A program made the position numbers and the translations under genes. Of a stretch of 64,000 nt of DNA, positions 1-6,258 are shown piece by piece (the stretch's first letter is position 1; each line of letters opens with the position of its first letter). The stretch is from Methanomicrobiales archaeon HGW-Methanomicrobiales-2 (lineage in GTDB: Archaea > Halobacteriota > Methanomicrobia > Methanomicrobiales > Methanoculleaceae). The DNA lies in NCBI GenBank assembly GCA_002839645.1, contig PGYL01000003.1, forward strand, positions 1 to 64,000. The letters run 5' to 3'. The notes under the pieces were generated by a model. That model was not told the origin of the DNA. It saw nothing but the letters and a program-made list of their open reading frames with translations, and did no database searches.

Positions 1-525
1 GCCCGCGCAGAGGATGTTGAATTCGCCCGGGTGTTTCGGGGGGGGGGGGGCGGCGTTGGGGCCCGGGGAAACCGTGCCGCGCCCCCGCCGATCTCTCCGG
101 TAGACGTCATGGAGGTGCCCGGGGCCGTCCATGGAGAGGCCGATGAGGAAGTTGTTGTCGTGGAAGAACCGGCACCATTCGTCATCGAGAAGAATGCCGT
201 TTGTCTGGAAGGTGTTCTCGATACGGGTCCCGGGCCTCGCATACCGCTTCTGCACCTCCAGAGAACGCCGGAAGAACTCCAGCCCCATCAGGGTCGGTTC
301 TCCTCCCTGCCAGGCAATCGTCACATGGGGGACGCGATGCCCCTCAATGGTCTGGCGGATAAACTGCTCCATCACCTCATCGGTCATCCGGAAGTTACTG
401 TCCGGATACAGGTGCTCTTTCTTTAAGAAGAAGCAGTAGGCACAGTCAAGATTGCACCGTGCGCCGGTCGGTTTCGCCATGACGTGGAAGGCGAGGGGTG
501 CCTCGCCATCAGACCAGTCCATCAT
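1..525 (-). CDS. Radical SAM protein, anaerobic sulfatase-maturase-like (partial, runs off the left edge)
   Basis: N-terminal part of a radical SAM enzyme of the anaerobic sulfatase maturase (anSME/SPASM) family, which oxidises a Cys or Ser of a target protein to formylglycine. The cluster motif CNLDCAYC (CxxxCxxC) lies about 25 residues from the start. It is followed by the family-typical segments AWQGGEPTLMGLEFF and TNGILLDDEWC, then a GLSMDGP strand. The start is one of two adjacent ATGs (525 or 522). The frame stays open to position 1, but between about 36 and 75 it crosses a run of 13 G and encodes a Pro-rich stretch unlike the family. Recognisable sequence (GEFNILCA) returns after it, so an indel error or decay there is likely. 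No sulfatase gene is visible in the window. Confidence 0.8.
   Translation of the reverse strand, partial: MMDWSDGEAPLAFHVMAKPTGARCNLDCAYCFFLKKEHLYPDSNFRMTDEVMEQFIRQTIEGHRVPHVTIAWQGGEPTLMGLEFFRRSLEVQKRYARPGTRIENTFQTNGILLDDEWCRFFHDNNFLIGLSMDGPGHLHDVYRRDRRGRGTVSPGPNAAPPPPKHPGEFNILCAG
38..50. repeat. Homopolymer run of 13 G
   Basis: Thirteen consecutive G residues lie inside the radical SAM gene at the window edge. The residues encoded around it are mostly Pro, Gly and Ala where the family normally has a helix. This fits a mis-assembled or mis-called homopolymer, or a phase-variable tract. Confidence 0.7.
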
Positions 526-689
526 GCCACTCCGTTCTCATACTGCCGGACATCCCACAGGCGAAGACACTCAGGTAGACCGTTGCAGTGGTGGCCGTCA
601 TCAGCGTACGGCATCCTCGTGCTTTTCAGCTCAGCCGCTATGCGACACCTCCTGATCTGCCAGGACCCGGTCGATTCCTCGAGCCTCTA

Positions 690-1106
690 TCACTGCCCCG
701 TGCAGTTCAGGTCCGCGTAAAGGTTCTGCTGTTCCTCCCGGACGGCCTGTACCTGCGGGCGGATGGCCTGGATGCCCTCAATGATGGTCACATCGTCAGG
801 AAGACCCTCTACGGCCTGATCGAGGTCTTCATACGCCGCGTTGAGTTCGTCGACCCGGACGTTGGCGAGCTGGCCTGCGGACTCCCTGACACTCTCCATG
901 GCGGACTGGACCTGGTCCCGTCCCTCCCGGAGATCTCCTACAGAAGTCCTCAGACTGGTGTTCTCCATACTCTCAAGCGCTGCTCCAAGTTCTTCAAGAT
1001 CCTGGCAGAGCTGCGCCTCTGCCTCTTCCTCGGACGGTTGGACGCATCCGGCGCCGGCACAGGCCAGGATGAGGACCATAGCAACAAAAAGGATCCGCGT
1101 TTTCAT
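690..1106 (-). CDS. Small secreted lipoprotein with a coiled-coil-like body, function unknown
   Basis: A 138-residue protein. The N-terminus MKTRILFVAMVLILACAG is a signal peptide ending in a lipobox-like AGAGC, so the mature protein is probably lipid-anchored outside the membrane at that Cys. The rest is hydrophilic, rich in Glu, Gln, Leu and Asp with heptad-like spacing, suggesting a helical coiled coil. The ATG at 1106 was chosen because GAGGT sits just upstream and the signal peptide begins there; the open frame extends further upstream without looking like coding sequence. I recognise no family. The 163 bases between this gene and the radical SAM start show nothing else. Confidence 0.65.
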   Translation of the reverse strand: MKTRILFVAMVLILACAGAGCVQPSEEEAEAQLCQDLEELGAALESMENTSLRTSVGDLREGRDQVQSAMESVRESAGQLANVRVDELNAAYEDLDQAVEGLPDDVTIIEGIQAIRPQVQAVREEQQNLYADLNCTGQ

Positions 1107-1341
1107 ACCTACCTCACGAGCAATCATTCTGCTCGGGGCCGGATAATAATGGAGATTATATAACATTATCGTGATAATCCGCGCCGACCTCAGCGGCTGG
1201 CGCTCCGGACTGATAGTACTCCCATAGTCCGTCATACCGGCGAAAACAACGTGCAGAATGCGCTTCTTCGGGAGCAAAGAGATGGGGGAGGTCGTGCCTG
1301 CACGTCCGGAGCACGGATCCCTCCTCTCCGGATCGCTCCCT

Positions 1342-1893
1342 TCACCCCGGCAGCCGGAACGACACGACGATGGCTGCGATTCCGCCGACGATGGCAAGTC
1401 CCGCAAGGAGCAGCACCAGGCCGACAGCGGCGATGAGCGGGTCTGCAATCAGGATAATCCCGAAGATGATGCTTAAGATGCCGAGGATCCCTGTGCCCCA
1501 CCCGCCACCGGAAAATCCCTGCGCCAGATAGACTGCCCCGATGATAAGCCCCTCCACGCCGATGATGATGGCGAAGACCGTCGGGATGAGGATGGCACTG
1601 TAGAGAGGATAGGTGAGCACGAGGATTCCTGCAAGGATACCGAGGATACTGACCAGCAGTTTCCAGCCCCGTCCAGTTGTATCTCCAAAGAGGCTGATGA
1701 ACACGACGATACCATTGAACAACCAGTAAAAGCCGAGGACGGTGACGAGGAGCGTCAGCGTCTGGACGGGGTAGACAAAGAAGAGAACGCCAAAGAGGAC
1801 CGCGATGATGCCGAGCAGCAGCACGAGCCAGCGTGACGGAGCCACAGCAACGCCGGTCTCAGGGGAGCCGGCACCGAACTTTACGTTAGCCAT
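1342..1893 (-). CDS. HdeD/DUF308-family integral membrane protein
   Basis: A 183-residue protein with about six hydrophobic segments in pairs, such as WLVLLLGIIAVLFGVLFFVY and LLVSILGILAGILVLTYPLY. This internal repetition is typical of the HdeD (DUF308) family, linked to acid or membrane stress in enterobacteria but of unknown role in archaea. The conserved pattern GLxxxxxGxxxxxxP is repeated along the chain. The ATG at 1893 (MANVKFG) has GGTG five bases upstream and begins the conserved region; a longer frame begins at 1923. It is read in the same direction as the lipoprotein, 235 bases upstream of it, and that gap holds no other gene that I can see. Confidence 0.75.
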   Translation of the reverse strand: MANVKFGAGSPETGVAVAPSRWLVLLLGIIAVLFGVLFFVYPVQTLTLLVTVLGFYWLFNGIVVFISLFGDTTGRGWKLLVSILGILAGILVLTYPLYSAILIPTVFAIIIGVEGLIIGAVYLAQGFSGGGWGTGILGILSIIFGIILIADPLIAAVGLVLLLAGLAIVGGIAAIVVSFRLPG

Positions 1894-2058
1894 AACAACA
1901 CCGTGCAAAGGGTTTGATAGCACTATAATAATGTATCTACTCCACCCCGGTACGATAAACCCTGCTCTGCTGAAAGTCTACCGGTATGAAGAGCATCCAG
2001 ATGGTCCTGGAATCGCCTGGTCGACATGCACGGTTCGAGATACCTTTCACCCGGATAG

Positions 2059-2217
2059 GGTTCATGCCCGGAGCATGCGGTATGTTTTATACCGTTCCAG
2101 GCCGGGATCCTCCGGTGGAACCGATTCCAGTTGGTTCTCTTCACCACCATCGGCTGGATTGGAGTCGTTACCTTCGTCCTCGCTCTCGCATTAGGGTTTA
2201 TCCATCTCGTCTTCTGA
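2059..2217 (+). pseudogene. Possible remnant of a short membrane protein
   Basis: From 2059 the + strand is open to a stop at 2215-2217. It ends in a convincing transmembrane stretch (QLVLFTTIGWIGVVTFVLAL, then ALGFIHLVF) with GC-ending codons typical of real genes here. There is no ATG or GTG in this frame; only TTG 2131 could start it. An ATG at 2082 lies in another frame. It may be a broken or frameshifted small membrane protein, or chance. The rest of 1894-2387 shows nothing. Confidence 0.25.
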
Positions 2218-2387
2218 GGGGTGCAGACTCGACCGGCACACCCACATCGCTCCCAGGCAGGAGACCCGGGAATGCCGATTTTCATCGATCCGGCCTGCAA
2301 CTCCCAGGGCATCATAACTGTTCTGGGATAACCCCATTCTCCGACGGCAGCGTAGTCTTCATTAATTACCAGGTTCAACAGGGCTCT

Positions 2388-2795
2388 ATGAGACTTCTGT
2401 CAGCAAACGCATGCCTTTGCTGCGCGTTACTATGTATTCTCTTTTCCAGTGGCTGTACGACCTATACCGAAGATCGGGATAACGGGAATCTGACATATTT
2501 CATGGAAACAGTGAACGAAAGCCAGGAATACTATGATAACCAGGTCGCATCGGAGCCGGACAACGCTACGGCGTGGTGCATTCGGGGGATGTACTACAAC
2601 GATAACTACGGCCAGTACGCCGAAGCACTGGAGAGCTGCAATAAGGCGCTTGAACTGGACCCGGAATACGGGATGGCCTGGTACCTGAAAGGAGTTATTC
2701 TGACGAATGTGAATATGACCGACGAGGCGGCGCTGTGTTTTGGAAATGCGACGAGATACGATCCCGGGCTGGCGCAACATCTGCCGTTGCTGTAA
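2388..2795 (+). CDS. Small TPR-repeat lipoprotein
   Basis: A 135-residue protein starting at ATG 2388, where a signal peptide begins (MRLLSANACLCCALLCILF) and ends in the lipobox SSGC, so it is probably a lipid-anchored extracytoplasmic protein. The mature part carries about two tetratricopeptide repeats: NATAWCIRGMYY..YAEALESCNKALELDP, then a second helix pair ending GNATRYDPG. TPRs bind proteins; the partner is unknown. Upstream in-frame sequence (from 1986) does not look coding. It converges with the broken HEPN gene, 25 bases away. Confidence 0.65.
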   Translation: MRLLSANACLCCALLCILFSSGCTTYTEDRDNGNLTYFMETVNESQEYYDNQVASEPDNATAWCIRGMYYNDNYGQYAEALESCNKALELDPEYGMAWYLKGVILTNVNMTDEAALCFGNATRYDPGLAQHLPLL

Positions 2796-2820
2796 ATATG
2801 TGATGCGGATTTATAGTGCA

Positions 2821-3187
2821 TCATCCAGGGACATCGTCATTCCCGGCTGGTGCGTCAAGAGCAACCAGGAGGGCTTGCACCTTCGGTTCGAGAACAGGGA
2901 TCTCGTTCTTAAGGATATTCCAGACGATTCTCCAATCTACCTCAAAGTAGGCATGAATCAGCTTGGCCCGTGAGCCGGCTATCAGCCGCCAGGGGATCAG
3001 GATATTGCTCTTTCAGGCGTTCGGAAACGTTCTTTGTAGCCTCTCCAATGATCTCGATTGAACGGACAATGGCACGTTGCCGCACCGGATCTGCGAGCAG
3101 CCCGTCATAAGTTAGTTCTCTGCCGACCTCGCGGAGAAAAACGATCTCGTCAAGGATATGCCGAAAAAAGAGTTCGTCACGCTTCAC
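2821..3187 (-). pseudogene. hepT: HEPN-domain toxin (HepT/DUF86-like), frameshifted
   Basis: HEPN ribonuclease-type toxin partner of the MNT gene whose 3' end it overlaps by 11 bases (GTG start at 3187). The first frame gives MKRDELFFRHILDEIVFLRE and runs well through ATKNVSERLKEQYPD. There the frame breaks at about 2994-2997, apparently by loss of two bases (GATATCCCC expected, GATCCCC present). The second frame restores the family sequence, PWRLIAGSRAKLIHAYFEVD, including the catalytic Rx4H motif (RAKLIH), and continues to a stop at 2821-2823. Read straight, the product is an 81-residue protein lacking the active site. Recent inactivation or a sequencing error are both possible. Confidence 0.75.
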
Positions 3188-3497
3188 ACCAGACGACCTC
3201 CCGTTCGACGTACGGCCGGAGGTATTGGCTGAGCCCTTGTTCGGTGACGAGGTCTACCCGGCGCCCGAAGAGGTCCTCGAGATAAAAGGCAAGTTCCATG
3301 AAGTTCCTAAACGTCGTCTGTCCCGGCGCGAACTCAACCAGCACATCCACGTCGCTCCCGGGCCGCTCCTCTCCCCGGGCGGTAGACCCGAAGATGCCGA
3401 TCTTCGCGACGCCGAACCGCTCCCGAATCTCCGGGAGCACTCGCTCAAGCCTCGCAACGAACTCGCCCTTCTCCTCCCGGCGTACCCGGACAGCCAT
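3177..3497 (-). CDS. mntA: MNT-type nucleotidyltransferase antitoxin
   Basis: Minimal nucleotidyltransferase of 106 residues, the antitoxin type that in characterised HepT-MntA pairs AMPylates the HEPN toxin. The Pol-beta signature GSTARG..SDVDVLVEF supplies the nucleotide-binding loop and two metal-binding Asp residues. The ATG at 3497 (MAVRVRREEK) matches the homologous locus at 5742. A GTG at 3560 would add 21 residues that are also conserved between the two loci, so the longer start cannot be excluded. It is followed by the frameshifted hepT (11-base overlap). This and the locus at 5.4 kb are a recent duplication. Confidence 0.8.
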   Translation of the reverse strand: MAVRVRREEKGEFVARLERVLPEIRERFGVAKIGIFGSTARGEERPGSDVDVLVEFAPGQTTFRNFMELAFYLEDLFGRRVDLVTEQGLSQYLRPYVEREVVWCEA

Positions 3498-3574
3498 ATG
3501 GGTTCTCTTTCCCTCCCGATCGTACCTGGGGGTGAGGAGATGATGAATGTTGTCGTCCACGGGATGGGCCTCCC

Positions 3575-3824
3575 TGCTCGATGACTGCGATTATGTCACC
3601 ATCGCTGGCCACGGTGTACATCAGTCCCCAGGGCCTGAAGAGATTGTAATTCCAGAGGTTCTTTACCGGGGGATGTCGTGCCGGAGGCGGCACTCCGCCC
3701 GGAGATCCGCGGGCAGGTCACCCGGGACCTTCTCTTCGCATGAGGGCAGATACCCTTTACCTCTCGGATATCGCCAGGGCTCTGGGTTGCCTCCCGGGGG
3801 CCATACCCGACCTTCACGCGACAT
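3575..3824 (-). pseudogene. Decayed small ORF upstream of the first MNT gene
   Basis: Reading minus from ATG 3824, 53 codons give protein-like sequence (VPGDLPADLRAECRLRHDIP) before a stop at 3663-3665. Another frame then continues with equally protein-like sequence, NLWNYNLFRPWGLMYTVASD followed by GDIIAVIEQ. The switch at about 3665-3680 suggests a single frameshifted gene. I do not recognise the family. It lies directly upstream of the MNT/HEPN pair and may have been a third member of that locus. Confidence 0.3.
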
Positions 3825-3914
3825 GATAACGTGGTATGCTCGGGGAATTATTGGGATGGCCTCCGGACAAACAGAAACGGTAATCTGCCGATAGCACTAT
3901 CCTCTCATCTAAGA

Positions 3915-5066
3915 ATGATGGCGTTGGACTGGTTGGAGGAACATTTTCCCCGGGATTTCTTCGATGAAAGAATTGCATTAAGAGCCCTCCGCCATCTGGG
4001 GTATCATGAAAAGCGTGCCCTCTTCTCTGACGACTATGTGCTCCAGCGCACGTCTGAAGGGCGCTGGTATGAACTCCTTGTGTATGAGATTATGCTTGAT
4101 CTCTCCTTAAAGACCGACTTGATACACTACATCGTGCAAAAGGGCGCCGATACACCGACCCCCTCTATCGGGATGCGCCACGGTCAGAACGGATTTTATT
4201 ACTCGAAAGAAGGGAACCTGACTGTCAGGGGAAACGGGCAGACCATCGCCGAGATGGACCTCCTGTTTGTGGATAACCGCGGGAACACGGGCTTTGTCGA
4301 GGTGACCACCTCAGCAATGGACTTAAAGACGTTTCACCAGGAGGTCTGCTATAAGAAAAGGTTGCTGGGCTCTCTGCTCGGGCAAAAGACCGTACCTTTT
4401 GTCCTGGTCTCGTCGGCAGACGTCTCCCGGGATCCCGGCATCCTCAAAATAGCACAGGAACCCGACTGCCTCATCCTGATCACCAGCCCGATCGAGGAGA
4501 TACGGGACCTGATCTACGAAGGGTCATTGCGAAGACGGACGGAGAAACTGGCCCCTCATCCGAAATTCATCGACCTCACCAGCATCTGCCCCGAGAATCG
4601 CTTCGACTACAAGAGGATCCATGATGGCAACAGAGATGCCGTCATCAGGATTCTGCTCTCCAGCAACGAAGGGGGAATTTCTGCGATCGCATCGGCCATC
4701 AATCCTCTTTCAAAGAAGATCATGCTGGGCACGCTCAAGGAGTCCGGCATCGAAGCGATGCTGCACGATAGGAGGATCAGGATAAAAGATGCTGTCCTTT
4801 ACGCCGAGGATGTGAACCAACGGTTCAGCAGGGTGGTGATCGCATTTGACGTCCCCGCATACACGCCGGTCATATATTTCAAGTCGAAAGGAAAGGAAGA
4901 GTACCTGAAAGTCGTTCAGGATACCGCCGGGGATCTGGTGTTTCAGGATAAGCGGACGCCCGCACCCTATATGTCGGGGTTCTATGAGTGGCTCAACGAC
5001 GATAAACCCACGGTCGATTCCCTGGTTGCAGAGAGATATGCGTCACTCTTTTTGAACGCAAACTGA
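3915..5066 (+). CDS. Unrecognised protein with a possible PD-(D/E)xK nuclease-like core
   Basis: A protein of 383 residues (411 if GTG 3831 is used; ATG 3915, MMALDWLEEHF, looks better because the upstream part is unlike protein and lies opposite the decayed ORF). I recognise no family by name. Near residues 110-130 the segment AEMDLLFVDNRGNTGFVEVT has the strand-D-strand-E pattern seen in restriction-endonuclease-like folds, followed by TTSAMDLKTFHQEVCYKK. That would be a nuclease core with the Lys replaced or displaced. No signal peptide or membrane segment is present. It sits alone between the two MNT/HEPN loci, which suggests a conflict or mobile-element role. Function is an inference. 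Confidence 0.7.
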   Translation: MMALDWLEEHFPRDFFDERIALRALRHLGYHEKRALFSDDYVLQRTSEGRWYELLVYEIMLDLSLKTDLIHYIVQKGADTPTPSIGMRHGQNGFYYSKEGNLTVRGNGQTIAEMDLLFVDNRGNTGFVEVTTSAMDLKTFHQEVCYKKRLLGSLLGQKTVPFVLVSSADVSRDPGILKIAQEPDCLILITSPIEEIRDLIYEGSLRRRTEKLAPHPKFIDLTSICPENRFDYKRIHDGNRDAVIRILLSSNEGGISAIASAINPLSKKIMLGTLKESGIEAMLHDRRIRIKDAVLYAEDVNQRFSRVVIAFDVPAYTPVIYFKSKGKEEYLKVVQDTAGDLVFQDKRTPAPYMSGFYEWLNDDKPTVDSLVAERYASLFLNAN

Positions 5067-5251
5067 ATGGGGCTTTTCTCGCACCGGAGTTGAGTTTTCC
5101 GGAACCGACGTATGCCTCGAAAAACGACTTCTTGCGCCTGGCAACCAGAGCATACTATCCAGTAAAATGAGAATTGAACGACATCACACCATCTGCTCGC
5201 GGGCGATGGACTTCAGGATCTCAATTGTCACTTGCCGCCTCTCATTTCCTC

Positions 5252-5299
5252 ATCCAGTACACCAACCATATCATAATTGTTAATTTCGGTGTACTGGAT
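5252..5299. repeat. Perfect 12-bp inverted repeat with an AT-rich centre
   Basis: ATCCAGTACACC at 5252-5263 is mirrored exactly by GGTGTACTGGAT at 5288-5299, separated by 24 AT-rich bases. It lies in the otherwise empty stretch 5067-5279 and overlaps the end of the HEPN remnant. It could be an operator, a transposon or recombination scar, or a transcript hairpin. Nothing else is seen between 5067 and 5279. Confidence 0.6.
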
Positions 5300-5432
5300 A
5301 TTGATCGCACTCTCCGTCCATGTGCAGAACCGCGATCATACCGGATCTCTCCTGGATCGGGAAAGCGAGATGCACCCGCCCTTCCGGTTTATTCGTGGGC
5401 ACGTGACGGAGAAAAATCGCGTCACGCTTCAC
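5280..5432 (-). pseudogene. Truncated HEPN toxin remnant
   Basis: The GTG at 5432 overlaps the MNT gene by 11 bases, exactly as in the locus at 3.2 kb. The first residues MKRDAIFLRHV match the start of the other HEPN protein. After about 11 codons the similarity stops and the frame runs to a stop at 5280 without the HEPN helices or the Rx4-6H motif. The toxin has evidently been replaced or deleted by a rearrangement whose right end is about position 5400. Confidence 0.6.
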
Positions 5433-5742
5433 ACCAGACCACCCCGCTCTCCACATCCTGCCGGATGAGAGGATCGATCCCTCCGACGGTGAGCAGGTCG
5501 ACCTTGCGCCCGTAGAGTTCCTCCAGGAAGTCTGCGAGCGCTGAAAAGTTCCGGAATGTAAGGTGGTCCGGCGACAGCTCGACCAGCACATCCACATCGC
5601 TCTCCGGCCGGTCATCGCCCCGGGCAATCGACCCGAAGATGCCGATCTTCGTCACGCCGAACCGCTCCCGAATCTCCGGGAGCACTGCTTCGAGCTTTGT
5701 GACGAAGTTGCTCTTCTCCTCCCGGCGCACTTGGACTGCCAT
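5422..5742 (-). CDS. mntA: MNT-type nucleotidyltransferase antitoxin, second copy
   Basis: A 106-residue paralogue of the protein at 3177-3497, same length and with most residues shared (LPEIRERFGV.KIGIFGS.AR, then SDVDVLVE). The Pol-beta GSIARG..SDVDV motif is intact, so the enzyme could still be active although its HEPN partner is reduced to a stub. ATG 5742 was chosen to match the first copy; the upstream in-frame sequence (NDNLHHLLTPRYDQE) is conserved between the copies but has no ATG or GTG nearby. It is transcribed on the minus strand, divergent from the HicB-like gene. Confidence 0.8.
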   Translation of the reverse strand: MAVQVRREEKSNFVTKLEAVLPEIRERFGVTKIGIFGSIARGDDRPESDVDVLVELSPDHLTFRNFSALADFLEELYGRKVDLLTVGGIDPLIRQDVESGVVWCEA

Positions 5743-5805
5743 ACGGGTTCTGCTCGCCTCCTGATCGTACCTGGGGGTGAGGAGATGATGAAGATTGTCG
5801 TTCGC
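5422..5805 (-). repeat. Diverged direct repeat of the 3177-3560 segment
   Basis: This segment and 3177-3560 share gene order, the 11-base overlap with the HEPN start and long identical stretches, for example the block encoding LPEIRERFGV and the roughly 60 bases upstream of the MNT ATG. It is a duplication of about 380 bp; the copies have since diverged and both HEPN halves have decayed. Confidence 0.7.
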
Positions 5806-5903
5806 GGGAGGGGTCTGCCTTCGGGTCGAAGGTAGACGACCATTCGAACACTTCGGTCAAGTATAATCACCCTGAAGAGAGATGCTATTCTATCGGTGAG
5901 ATC

Positions 5904-6116
5904 GTGAGAACGTTCACGGCCGTGCTCTTCAGGGAAGAAGATATGTACGTGGCGGAGTGCCCGGAGGTCGGCACCGTCAGCCAGGGCAGGACGGTGGAAG
6001 AAGCAGTGGCCAACCTGAAGGAGGCTACGGAGATGTACTTAGAGGAAGCCCCCCCCTTTGGCGTGAAAGGGCCGATCATCACGACGTTTGAGGTGGCCGA
6101 GAGTGCCCGGGCATAA
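5904..6116 (+). CDS. hicB: HicB-like antitoxin-fold protein
   Basis: A 70-residue protein with the HicB N-terminal fold: MRTFTAVLFREEDMYVAECP..GTVSQGRTVEEAVANLKEAT, a degenerate RNase-H-like beta-sheet plus helix. In HicAB pairs it neutralises the HicA mRNA interferase. No HicA gene (about 60 residues with a GSH motif) is next to it: upstream is the divergent MNT gene and downstream the 3' end of hsdR. There is also no C-terminal DNA-binding domain. Start GTG 5904 has GGTGA five bases upstream. It is probably an orphan antitoxin or a stand-alone HicB-like protein. The gap 6117-6258 shows no gene. Confidence 0.75.
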   Translation: MRTFTAVLFREEDMYVAECPEVGTVSQGRTVEEAVANLKEATEMYLEEAPPFGVKGPIITTFEVAESARA

Positions 6117-6258
6117 ACCCGTTTCGGACGAGACGGGGGTAGCAATACTCTCGAAAACTATGGCGATCCACGGCCCTGGTTTATTTGGTTCATCTTTTCC
6201 GGGCCCTTAAACTCCGGCGCGGCCTGTCCGCATCCGATACTGCGATTATTTTTCCGAT

